From: Paenibacillus tritici
GTDB taxonomy: Bacteria; Bacillota; Bacilli; Paenibacillales; Paenibacillaceae
Direction: 5' to 3'
NCBI RefSeq assembly: GCF_013204885.1
Contig: NZ_JABMKX010000003.1
Span: 434,001-498,000 of the forward strand
DNA: 64,000 bases
The notes under the pieces were generated by a model. It worked only from the letters and a program-made list of their open reading frames with translations. It was not told the origin of the DNA and did not search any database. Every line of letters begins with the position of its first letter. The stretch's first letter is position 1. The position numbers and the translations under genes are program-made. Positions 43,259 through 51,983 of the stretch are shown here, piece by piece.

Positions 43259-46060
43259 TCAGTCCAGCCGGATGCCTACGGTTAGTATCTCATGACTGCC
43301 CAGTTGCAGCTCCAGTGCATTGGCACCGCCCTGCTTCAACCGTGCATTCTCCTCCGCAACCTCAGCTTCCAGCACATTCGATAGATAGAAGCCTGTAACC
43401 GGAAGGTCTGTGTCCAGCTTCAGTTCACCAGGCTGGTTCGTCATATTGAACCAGCGAAGCAGCAGATCGCCGCTCTCCCTGTTCAGCTTGAGTGAGGAGA
43501 AGGCTGCACGCTGGCCGCTCCAGCGGACTGCCGAATACACGGCAGGCAGATGTCCCGTATGAACCTCTGCCTGAGCACAGGTCCAGGGAATCTGGAACTG
43601 GTAAGCAGCGGCGGCAGCGCCGGAGAGGACTGCATCTCCGTTATGCGGCAGGAGCAGCATGTCTGCTGTCTGTTCACCCAGGCACTGGGCTTCCGGCGTA
43701 GGGAACCAGCCCCAGTCGCCCATCTCCCCGACACTGCGGAGCAGGGTAACAGCAATGGTATTGCGTCCGTCACGCAGAATCTCGTATTCCTGGAGTCCGA
43801 GATTGGCGACTGTCAGGCCTGCGTTCTCTCCCGACACATCCACGAAGCTCTGCTGATGCTGTGCATTACTCGGGTTCCGCCACTCTGGTGCTGGCTCGTT
43901 CGGCCGTTCTGCCAGCTCGAACATCGAATCTACGCGGTGCGACGCTGCGGCAAGATCCGCAGGGAACAGCATCCGCAGACGGTGGTCCTTGGCTGTATTC
44001 TGGATGTAGCTCTTCACTTCCAGGCCTTGGCCGCTGCGTTCCAGTCTTAAGACAGTCCGCAGCTTCAGGGTTACCGTTGCAGAAGCGCGCTGCGCCTGCC
44101 GCTCGGGATAGTAGACCAGCGCCCGCTGCTCTTCTTCCAGCAGCGCGTCTGCCGCAGCCGGAATCTCCCAGGCATGGGTAATTTCTATGGAAGCCCGGTA
44201 CGGCGTATCTTCACTGATAGTGATATCAGCCGCAAGGCCCTTGGTAGTCAGCGCCGCTTCGCCCGCTGGCTGTCTGTACATGTATTCGTTCCCGATATCT
44301 CCGGTATTCTCGTAGACACCGAGGTCACGGTAGACCTTCCCGCTCGGCTTATGCTCCAGTGTGAAGGAGCCGTCGGCCATAACCTCTACCCGCAGCGTAT
44401 CGTTCTCCAGCATACGCCCGCCGCGAACCAGTGAAGCCGGGACGGAAGTCACCGCTTGTATGTTATCCGCCGAAGCGCTTCCGGCAGCAGCACCTTCAGC
44501 AGCAGACTCCCCAAGCGGACGAACCCAGGCGTAAGTGCGCAGCCCCAAGGCAGGCACATCCGCCGCCTCGAAGGTCAGCCGCACCTTCCGGCAGCTATAC
44601 GGCTGACGGAACCGGTCATCCGGCAGATCATAGCCGAAGGACAACCCCAGATCCTGGACGGTACAAGGAATCCGGTTACCTTGTTCATCCACCAGGATTC
44701 TTCCGCTCAGATCCTCCGCCTTCATGAGGCGGGCGTTCTCTTCAAGCGGCAGCCCATCACGCAGATACTGACGGGCCGCGTCCAGCTCTACGGTCACCGT
44801 ACCAGTGCGGCTCCAGCCGCTGGTATTCGTTACCACAAGCGGAAGGACCTCTTCACCGTAAGCGGCGAAGCCGGAGGTGTCCACCGCTCCGGTGATCGCC
44901 TGCATACTATCCGCTACGATGCCTTCGGCCGTATGATAGCTCTTGTCGAACCGGGTGATCATCTCCCGGTGCACCTCGTCCACGCTGCAGCCGCAGATGG
45001 AATCATGCGGATGGTTCTGGAGCAGCGTCTTCCACGCATAGGTGAACAGATGATGCGGATACTCGCCGCCATGCAGCTTGGCAATAACCGCCAGCGGCTC
45101 GGCCACCTTCTCCAGCATGGCCTGTCCCCGCTGGTTCAGCTGCTTCAGATACACCCGGGCGGAAGCCGTGTTGACCAGCGTCCCCCAGCCGTCGGTGCGC
45201 TGACTCCGCAGCTCGCCCTTAACAGTGGAGAGGCTGCGGCCGGCAAGCGAAGTCCGGACCGCTTCAATATAGTCAGGGAAGTTAGAATGAACGAAAGCAA
45301 CCTCCGGGTGCAGCTTCTCCGCCGTGCGGATCGCCTCCGGCAGCTCGGTCTGCAGCGGCTGATGATCGCAGCCGTTCATGAACAGGAGCTGATCCGTCGC
45401 TGCATACTGCCTGGCATCGGCCAGCTTGCGCTCCCAGAAGCGCTGGGCCTCCTCAATCTCAACTGGAATCTCATTCCCGTTAGAATACCAGTTGGCGAAC
45501 AGGATACCCAGCACCTTCGACCCGTCCGGTCCTTCCCAGACCAGCTCCGAGAAGGAGGATTCATAACCGTCACTGGAGACGGTATTGTTGAAGCCCGTCG
45601 GCTTCACCCCGCGTCCGAAGAAGGCATTGGTGATGCCTGCCTGAACCATGAGCTGCGGAATTTGTCCGGTCAGCCCGAAGGTGTCAGGGAAATAACCGAT
45701 TTTGGATACCTCTCCGTAGACGCCCGCGTCCTGATGCCCTAGCTGCAGATTGCGGACATTCGCTTCCGGGCTGGTAAGAAAAGCATCCTGCAAAATGTAC
45801 CACGGTCCGATAAATATCCGTCCCTCACGGATCTGCCGCACCAGCCGCTCCCGGTTCTCTGGGCGGACCTGGAGATAATCCTCAATAATAATCGTCTGCC
45901 CGTCGAAAAAGTAGCTTTTGAAGCCCGGGTTATTCTCAAGCGTGTCCAGCAGGCTGTCCACCAGGCGGATAAGCCGGAGATGATGGCGTTCATAAGGGAG
46001 ATACCATTCCCGGTCCCAGTGCGTATGCGAGATAATGTGCGCTGTCTGTTGTTTTGTCAT
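43259..46060 (-). CDS. Alpha-mannosidase, GH38 (MngB-like, 933 aa)
   Basis: GH38 with N-terminal HIISHTHWDREWYLPYERHH; the zinc ligands are in HTHWD and the nucleophile Asp is in IGYFPDTFGLTGQIPQL (~126). C-terminal beta domains follow, with an Ala/Gly/Ser insert (GESAAEGAAAGSASADN). No signal peptide. Releases alpha-linked mannose from small oligosaccharides in the cytoplasm. It starts 6 bases after the GH130 stop. The second GH38 of the operon (48691) belongs to a different subtype, so linkage preferences probably differ. Confidence 0.95.
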   Translation of the reverse strand: MTKQQTAHIISHTHWDREWYLPYERHHLRLIRLVDSLLDTLENNPGFKSYFFDGQTIIIEDYLQVRPENRERLVRQIREGRIFIGPWYILQDAFLTSPEANVRNLQLGHQDAGVYGEVSKIGYFPDTFGLTGQIPQLMVQAGITNAFFGRGVKPTGFNNTVSSDGYESSFSELVWEGPDGSKVLGILFANWYSNGNEIPVEIEEAQRFWERKLADARQYAATDQLLFMNGCDHQPLQTELPEAIRTAEKLHPEVAFVHSNFPDYIEAVRTSLAGRSLSTVKGELRSQRTDGWGTLVNTASARVYLKQLNQRGQAMLEKVAEPLAVIAKLHGGEYPHHLFTYAWKTLLQNHPHDSICGCSVDEVHREMITRFDKSYHTAEGIVADSMQAITGAVDTSGFAAYGEEVLPLVVTNTSGWSRTGTVTVELDAARQYLRDGLPLEENARLMKAEDLSGRILVDEQGNRIPCTVQDLGLSFGYDLPDDRFRQPYSCRKVRLTFEAADVPALGLRTYAWVRPLGESAAEGAAAGSASADNIQAVTSVPASLVRGGRMLENDTLRVEVMADGSFTLEHKPSGKVYRDLGVYENTGDIGNEYMYRQPAGEAALTTKGLAADITISEDTPYRASIEITHAWEIPAAADALLEEEQRALVYYPERQAQRASATVTLKLRTVLRLERSGQGLEVKSYIQNTAKDHRLRMLFPADLAAASHRVDSMFELAERPNEPAPEWRNPSNAQHQQSFVDVSGENAGLTVANLGLQEYEILRDGRNTIAVTLLRSVGEMGDWGWFPTPEAQCLGEQTADMLLLPHNGDAVLSGAAAAAYQFQIPWTCAQAEVHTGHLPAVYSAVRWSGQRAAFSSLKLNRESGDLLLRWFNMTNQPGELKLDTDLPVTGFYLSNVLEAEVAEENARLKQGGANALELQLGSHEILTVGIRLD

Positions 46061-46066
46061 AGCTGC

Positions 46067-47065
46067 TTACCCCTCAATCTCCAGCGGATATTCCTCCATA
46101 TAGCTCATCAGTTCATCCACAGTGGTGAAGGCCAGACCTGTAACGGTATCCGCACAGCCGTAGTAGATGGCAATCCGTCCTGTAGCCGCATCTGTCAATG
46201 CCGCGCAAGGGAACGTTACGTTCGGCACATCGCCCACACATTCATACAGCGTCTCCGGGCCGAGAATGTAATTGCGCGAACGTGCCTTCACCTTCCAAGG
46301 CTGATCCAGATCGAGCAGCGCGACACCCATGCGGTAGACAAACCCGTTACAGGTGTTGATTACGCCATGGTAGATAAGCAGCCAGCCCTTGTCGGTTTCA
46401 ATCGGAATTGGACCGGGGCCAATCTTTTTGGACTGCCACGCGGAAGCATCGCCGTCCACCGTACCCATTACATAGCGGTGTTTACCCCAGAAGGTAAGGT
46501 CAGGACTCTCACTGTAAAAGATATCGCCAAACGGCGTATGCCCGGTATCACTCGGACGGCTGAGCATCGCATAATTTCCGCCGATTTTGCGCGGAAGCAG
46601 CACGCCGTTGCGGTTATACGGCAGGAAGGCATTCTCCAGCTGATGGAACGTTTTGAAATCAAACGTATATGCCAGTCCAATCGTCGGCCCGTGATAGCCG
46701 TTGCACCAGGAGACATAATAACGGTCGTCAATCTTGCAGACGCGCGGATCATAACGGTATTCCCGCTTGATAATCTCTTCATCGCCCTCGAATACGATCG
46801 GCTCATGATTGATTTTCCAGTTCACACCGTCTTCACTGAAGCCGGCGAAGATATCCATGCTGACCGATCTGGAATCACAGCGGAACACGCCTGCGAAGCC
46901 GCCCTCAAAAGGAATCACCGCCGAGTTAAACACACTGTTCGAGTTCGGGATAGCGTTGCGCGGAATGATCGGGTTGGCAGAATATCGCCATACAGGCGAA
47001 TGGTTGCCCTCCGGTTTCTCCTGCCAAGGGATGTTCGGTAATGCTTCTCCAATAATTGTACTCAT
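46067..47065 (-). CDS. Beta-mannoside phosphorylase, GH130
   Basis: 332 residues; five-bladed propeller. Catalytic Asp in [20 protein letters not shown] (~113) and phosphate-binding basic residues around [22 protein letters not shown]130 enzymes phosphorolyse beta-1,4-mannosides to mannose-1-phosphate; the neighbourhood with GH38, GH125 and GH20 favours Man-beta-1,4-GlcNAc, the N-glycan core linkage, as substrate over mannan oligosaccharides. Cytoplasmic. This step saves one ATP per core. Confidence 0.93.
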   Translation of the reverse strand: MSTIIGEALPNIPWQEKPEGNHSPVWRYSANPIIPRNAIPNSNSVFNSAVIPFEGGFAGVFRCDSRSVSMDIFAGFSEDGVNWKINHEPIVFEGDEEIIKREYRYDPRVCKIDDRYYVSWCNGYHGPTIGLAYTFDFKTFHQLENAFLPYNRNGVLLPRKIGGNYAMLSRPSDTGHTPFGDIFYSESPDLTFWGKHRYVMGTVDGDASAWQSKKIGPGPIPIETDKGWLLIYHGVINTCNGFVYRMGVALLDLDQPWKVKARSRNYILGPETLYECVGDVPNVTFPCAALTDAATGRIAIYYGCADTVTGLAFTTVDELMSYMEEYPLEIEG

Positions 47066-47136
47066 GCTCAGTTCTCCTTTGTGTGTGAAAAAGTAGGTTA
47101 TAACAAGGACCGCACTCTATGTGCCGGACCGTATGT

Positions 47137-48456
47137 TTAGAGAATGCCTTCCTTCAGCGCCCGCAGGATTAGCTGGGAGAACAGGCTGTTCGACCAGGCG
47201 AACCATTTACGGGTGAACACCGACGGATCGTCAGCGAGGAAGCCTTCGTGCATATAGCCGGTATCGGCATCGGTAGCTTCAAGCATAGCGATAAGGGCAA
47301 GCCGTTCTTCCTTGTTGTCTGCCGTGATTCCCTGCATGGACAACGCCATATGCCAGATATAACCCGGAGGGGTATGCGGACTGCCAATCCCTTTGGCGGC
47401 CTTGCCCTCGAAATAGAACGGATTCTCGCTGCTCAGCGCAAAACGTCTTGTATTCTGGTAGACCGGATCGTCATTCGTCACGTAGCCCAGATACGGAATG
47501 GACATCAGGCCCGGTGTTCCGGCATCATCCATCAGGCTGTAGTTGCCATAGCCGTCTGTCTCGTATGCGTAGATCGGTCCGAATTCCGGGTGGCGGTAGG
47601 TGCCGTACAGCTTGATGCCGTGGTCCACCTCCTGCTCCAGTTCCTTCAGCTCAGCCAGGAAATCCAGGTCCCGGAATACCCACTCGGCGAAATCCTGCAT
47701 CTGGCGCAGTGCCACAACGGCGAACATATTCCCCGGAATGTTGTAGTGGAAATCGCAGGCATCGTCGCTGGAGCGGAAGCCGGACCAGATCATTCCGGTG
47801 TAATTCACCGGCATACCTAGGCCGCTATTCCGGATCGAATCCTCCATAATCCCGTTGTTCCGCGTGAAGCGGTAAGGGGACTGTTCGGCGTGATGCTGCT
47901 CCCGCTTGAACAGATCGGTGATGACCCGCAGCATTTTTTTGAAATCAGCGGTGAAGAAGTCGGTCTGCTTCGTCTCTTCCCAGTACGCATGGGCCAGCCG
48001 GATCACGAAGCACAGCGAGTCAATCTCGAACTTGCGCTCCCACACCCAGGGCGACATCTCCGTCACATCCCCGGCATTCCAGTGCCAGTCATTGGCCGTC
48101 TCATTGAACGCGTTGGCGTAAGGATCAATCAGCACATACTCAGTATGACGTTTGATCAGCCCGCCGATAATACGCTGCAACTCCGGGTCCTCTGCGGCAA
48201 AAGGCACATAATGAATGACCTGCTCCACGGAATCGCGCAGCCAGCAGGCGGGAATATCGCCCGTAATGACAAAGGTGGTTCCGTCCTCAAGCAGCTTGGT
48301 GGTCGTCTCCAGCGTATTCGGGAAGCAGTTGCGGAACAGGCGTTGCAGCTTGGGCCGGTGGGCCAGCTTCTCTTCAGCTTCGGCCAATACGGCCTGAATG
48401 GATGACGGGAGCGGCAGCTCCGGCATCTGAATGCGGGGAAGTCTGAATTGTTCCAA
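47137..48456 (-). CDS. Exo-alpha-1,6-mannosidase, GH125
   Basis: 439 residues, (alpha/alpha)6-barrel type. Marker segments FVITGDIPACWLRDSVEQVI (catalytic Asp) and AFNETANDWHWNAGDVTEMS, and a C-terminal FTRKWFAWSNSLFSQLIL. GH125 removes alpha-1,6-linked mannose by inversion. No signal peptide. Separated from the upstream GH38 gene by 234 bases that hold a copy of a structured repeat (48514-48672), so it may have its own promoter or a processed mRNA end. Confidence 0.94.
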   Translation of the reverse strand: MEQFRLPRIQMPELPLPSSIQAVLAEAEEKLAHRPKLQRLFRNCFPNTLETTTKLLEDGTTFVITGDIPACWLRDSVEQVIHYVPFAAEDPELQRIIGGLIKRHTEYVLIDPYANAFNETANDWHWNAGDVTEMSPWVWERKFEIDSLCFVIRLAHAYWEETKQTDFFTADFKKMLRVITDLFKREQHHAEQSPYRFTRNNGIMEDSIRNSGLGMPVNYTGMIWSGFRSSDDACDFHYNIPGNMFAVVALRQMQDFAEWVFRDLDFLAELKELEQEVDHGIKLYGTYRHPEFGPIYAYETDGYGNYSLMDDAGTPGLMSIPYLGYVTNDDPVYQNTRRFALSSENPFYFEGKAAKGIGSPHTPPGYIWHMALSMQGITADNKEERLALIAMLEATDADTGYMHEGFLADDPSVFTRKWFAWSNSLFSQLILRALKEGIL

Positions 48457-48513
48457 GATGATAGTCTCCTTCGGCTTAATCTATAGTGTAGCTGAAATAA
48501 AGCTATTAACTTA

Positions 48514-48672
48514 AAGCTTGCTCGTCACTGCGGTGAATATTTGGACTTTCGGCCGCTGTTGTCCCCAGATTTCTTGATTTAACCTGCTTTTCGCAGTTGA
48601 AATCCGGTGACAAAGGCGGTCGCTATCGCTCCTACAGTTCCAAAATTCCCCTCCGTTCCTTCTAGCTTTTGT
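48514..48672. repeat. Structured ~150-bp interspersed element, copy 1
   Basis: About 85-90% identical by eye to 54346-54494. Inside, complementary arms nest in order: TTGGACT with AGTTCCAA, GGCCGC with GCGGTC, GATTTC with GAAATC, and an inner hairpin AAC(C)TGC/GCAGTT. Lies between two operon genes; either orientation could be functional. Confidence 0.8.
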
Positions 48673-48690
48673 TATCTTCATTTATTCAGC

Positions 48691-51600
48691 TTATTTAGAA
48701 TGAATAATCTTGATTGTCTTGATCTCGAACGGGTGGAAGTCAAGCGTCAGCTCTCCCGCCTCATCCGGCAGCAGCTCTGTCTCCTCTTCTAAGGCATTGG
48801 ACAGATAGATTGCCGAATGCGGCAGCGGCCAGCCGATCTTGACGGTCTCACGGCCTCCAGCCGATTCATACAGCCGCAGGATGCTGCCGCTTCCGTCCTC
48901 CGCCAGCTTGACGGTGTCCAGCACAACTTGCTTCCCTTCGTAAGGAAGGAAGGTGCCGGCCGGCGGACGCTGCCCTGCACTTGCATCACAGGCTACAGCA
49001 TAGGAAGTGTGATTCAGCGCGGCAGCTTGACGCTGAGTATGCGCACTGCGCCAGTCTCCTGTATGCGGATATAGGGAATAAGTGAATTCATGATGGCCTT
49101 GATCCGCCGAATGATCCGGCCAGCGCGGTGCGCGCAGCAGGGACAGACGGATCGTGCTGCCCTGCGTGTCATAGCCGTACTTGCAGTCGTTCAGCAGGCT
49201 TACGCCGTAATCATGCTCCGACACATCAGCATACCGGTGTCCGCAGACCTCATACTGTGCCTGCTCCCAGCTTGTGTTGCGGTGCGTGGACCGCTCCAGG
49301 GCACCGAACGGAATCTCATAGGTAGCCTTGCTGGTCACTACATCTACCGGGAAGCCAACCTTCAGCAGTTTATGCGCTTCATGCCATTCTACCTTCGTCT
49401 TGAAGTCGATCCGCCGGTCACTGTGATACAGGATCAGCTCCTGCGCGATTTCGGATTGGCCGATGCTCCAGCGGAAGGACAACACCTCGCAGACTGGCCC
49501 TGAGGACAGCAGCTTCTTCTCCAGCAATACCGCTTCTCCGGCAGGCTGCTCTTCATAACGGCTGTCTATATCCCAGGCATCCCATAGGATAGGGCGGTCA
49601 TGGAAGAAATGCAGCCGGTTGAGGCGCTCTCCGGCCTTGACAATCTCACGCCCGGCTTCCTTATCGTACAGGCTGATGATCTCGCCCAGGGCATTGAACC
49701 GGAGACGGTAATAACCGGTCTCCCATTCCAGATCGAACGAAGCTGCGGCTGCCGATATTAGCTCATCTCCGCCATTGTCGCCACGCGTGCCTTCTCCGGC
49801 ATCTCCGACAACTCCGCTATCTCCACCATTTCGGTCATTAGCTACAATTCCGCTATTTTCAACGCTACCGTGAACTCCACTGTTTCCGCTGTTACCGCCA
49901 ACTCCGCCGTTACCGCCTTCACTGTCCGTCTCCGGCTGCTCATCTCTCAGCCACACAGTAACATACCCGAAAGCCGGAACCTCCGGCACCCGGACACGGA
50001 GAACGGCTTGTTCTCCAGCAGTAACCAGCTCTGATTCCAGCCGGGTTCCGCTCTTGTCATATATGGCTGAAGCGGAAGGCTCCACTCCGGTCAGCTCCAG
50101 TTCGGCCACCATATCCCGGGTCCAGCCCAGACCGTTCAGAATGACATAAGGCTGTCCCTCTCCACGGGTGTCAATATCCGATACGGCGGCCTCCATCACC
50201 GACTTCAGACTGCTCTCTCCAAGAGCGAAGATACTCTGGTACTCCTTGTCCGAGGTCTGATAGACCTCGGGAATCGACGAGCCGGGAATAATATCATGGA
50301 ACTGGTTGAGCAGAATCAGCTTCCAGCCAGCATGCAGGTCCTGCCCGATCTCTTCCCGCTGCTGCGGCTCCAGATACTGCCCGGCCAGCGTCTGCCACAG
50401 TTCCGCTTCCCTGTACAGAATTTCGGCCTTGCGGTTATTGCGCTTGTTCCGGGCATGTGTGGTATAGGTTCCCCGGTGCAGCTCCAGATAGAGGTCGCCC
50501 TGCCAGACCGGCAGCTCAGGCTTCGCCTGCTCGATGCCTGCAAAGAAATCAGCCGCCGTGCTGTAGCCGGAGGCCGGCTGGCCTACCATCAGCTCCGAGC
50601 GCGAGAGATATTCAAGCATCTCCCGGGTCACCCCGCCGCCCCCGTCGCCGTGTCCGTAGAGCAGCATTTGTTCGCTGTGTACGGCTTTTTCACGGTAGGA
50701 CTGCCAGTGCTCATGAATATCCTTAGGCAGCGTACTCTCATTCACTCCGTGGTTCATATACGACAGAAGTGCCGTTCCGTCGATGCCTACCCAGTGGAAC
50801 AGATCATAAGGGAACAGATTCGTATCATTCCAGCCCAGCTTGGTGGTCATGAAATAACGGACCTTGCCGTGCTTCAGGATCTGCGGCAGGGAAGCGCAAT
50901 ACCCGAAGGTATCCGGCAGCCATTCAATCTCGGATTGCCGTCCGAACTCCTCCTGATAGAACCGCTGCCCGTACAGCATCTGCCGCATCAGGGATTCGCC
51001 GCTGGGAATATTCAGATCCGGCTCCACCCACATACCGCCAACAAGCTCCCAGCGGCCTTCAAGAATCCGCGCCTTCACCTTCGCGTACAAATCAGGATCA
51101 TTGTCCTTAAGATAAGCGAATAGCTGCGGCTGGCTCTGGGCATAACGGTAATCGGGATATTCCTCCATCAAGGCATGAACCGTGGAGAAGGTCCGGCTGG
51201 TCTTCCTCACCGTCTCCCTCGTCGGCCATAACCAGGCAATATCAATATGTGACTGCCCGATCATATGAATGAAGCCTTCACTGTTGCCGCCGATGGCCCG
51301 TACACTTGCGGTCAGCGCCTGCTCAATATCTCTAATTCTGCCGCCTTCCCGTCCGTCCACAGGTTCCACAGACACATATGCATCCATCGCCTGGTGCAGC
51401 GCTTCAAGGATACGGACGCGCCGGAAGTCCTGCTCCGGCAGCAGCAACGCCGTATCCCGGATGACAGTCACTGTATACATCAGCGACTGTACCGGCAGGT
51501 TAACCCTGACGAGCGCAGCAGTGATGGACCGGATGGGCGGCTGAATCACCGCCTGCTTGTTCAGCGGATCATCCGGCTCGGGAATTGGATCATAGAGCTC

Positions 51601-51981
51601 GATCTCAAGCTCCGGGCTTCTTCCGTCGGAGGCAGGGTCAAGGGAAACGAAGGTATGATTGCGGTCCAGCCCCTGACGGGAAGCTCCGCCTACACGCAGC
51701 AGCCCTTCTCCGCCGGAGTGGAAAATGATCCCTGTGTCCGCACCGGTCCACTCTGCCGGAATATCAAGCGTCGTGCGGAAGAAATAAGTCGTCCCTTGCA
51801 CACTGGGGAACAATCCGAAGGATTCGCTGCCCGCATAAGGCTGTAATTCGTCATACTGCCCCGGCAGCCGGTAGGTTGTGGAGAAGACCTTCCAGTCTTC
51901 AATCGCCCGGTATTCCAGCCACTGCGCTTGCGAACATTCGCGGATAAATCTATCTATTCGTTCCGTATTCATTCGTTCCAT
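48691..51981 (-). CDS. Alpha-mannosidase, GH38 (long type, 1096 aa)
   Basis: ATG at 51981 is preferred (GGAGGG in the end of the GH3 gene); a GTG one codon earlier overlaps the GH3 stop. An N-terminal beta domain precedes the barrel. GH38 motifs: IHMIGQSHIDIAWLWPTRET (zinc His and Asp, ~243) and IEWLPDTFGYCASLPQILKH (nucleophile Asp, ~355), then a C-terminal beta-sandwich. At ~685-750 lies a low-complexity Gly/Asn/Ser/Asp insert of about 65 residues (for example GGNGGVGGNSGNSGVHGSVE) absent from usual members. Cytoplasmic; removes alpha-mannose together with the second GH38 and GH125. Confidence 0.95.
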   Translation of the reverse strand: MERMNTERIDRFIRECSQAQWLEYRAIEDWKVFSTTYRLPGQYDELQPYAGSESFGLFPSVQGTTYFFRTTLDIPAEWTGADTGIIFHSGGEGLLRVGGASRQGLDRNHTFVSLDPASDGRSPELEIELYDPIPEPDDPLNKQAVIQPPIRSITAALVRVNLPVQSLMYTVTVIRDTALLLPEQDFRRVRILEALHQAMDAYVSVEPVDGREGGRIRDIEQALTASVRAIGGNSEGFIHMIGQSHIDIAWLWPTRETVRKTSRTFSTVHALMEEYPDYRYAQSQPQLFAYLKDNDPDLYAKVKARILEGRWELVGGMWVEPDLNIPSGESLMRQMLYGQRFYQEEFGRQSEIEWLPDTFGYCASLPQILKHGKVRYFMTTKLGWNDTNLFPYDLFHWVGIDGTALLSYMNHGVNESTLPKDIHEHWQSYREKAVHSEQMLLYGHGDGGGGVTREMLEYLSRSELMVGQPASGYSTAADFFAGIEQAKPELPVWQGDLYLELHRGTYTTHARNKRNNRKAEILYREAELWQTLAGQYLEPQQREEIGQDLHAGWKLILLNQFHDIIPGSSIPEVYQTSDKEYQSIFALGESSLKSVMEAAVSDIDTRGEGQPYVILNGLGWTRDMVAELELTGVEPSASAIYDKSGTRLESELVTAGEQAVLRVRVPEVPAFGYVTVWLRDEQPETDSEGGNGGVGGNSGNSGVHGSVENSGIVANDRNGGDSGVVGDAGEGTRGDNGGDELISAAAASFDLEWETGYYRLRFNALGEIISLYDKEAGREIVKAGERLNRLHFFHDRPILWDAWDIDSRYEEQPAGEAVLLEKKLLSSGPVCEVLSFRWSIGQSEIAQELILYHSDRRIDFKTKVEWHEAHKLLKVGFPVDVVTSKATYEIPFGALERSTHRNTSWEQAQYEVCGHRYADVSEHDYGVSLLNDCKYGYDTQGSTIRLSLLRAPRWPDHSADQGHHEFTYSLYPHTGDWRSAHTQRQAAALNHTSYAVACDASAGQRPPAGTFLPYEGKQVVLDTVKLAEDGSGSILRLYESAGGRETVKIGWPLPHSAIYLSNALEEETELLPDEAGELTLDFHPFEIKTIKIIHSK

Positions 51982-51983
51982 CA

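Noticed and set aside
44456..45742. 428-codon open frame antisense to the 933-aa GH38 gene
   Set aside because: Strong GH38 motifs on the minus strand and GC-rich codon usage explain the mirror frame; no family features on the plus strand.
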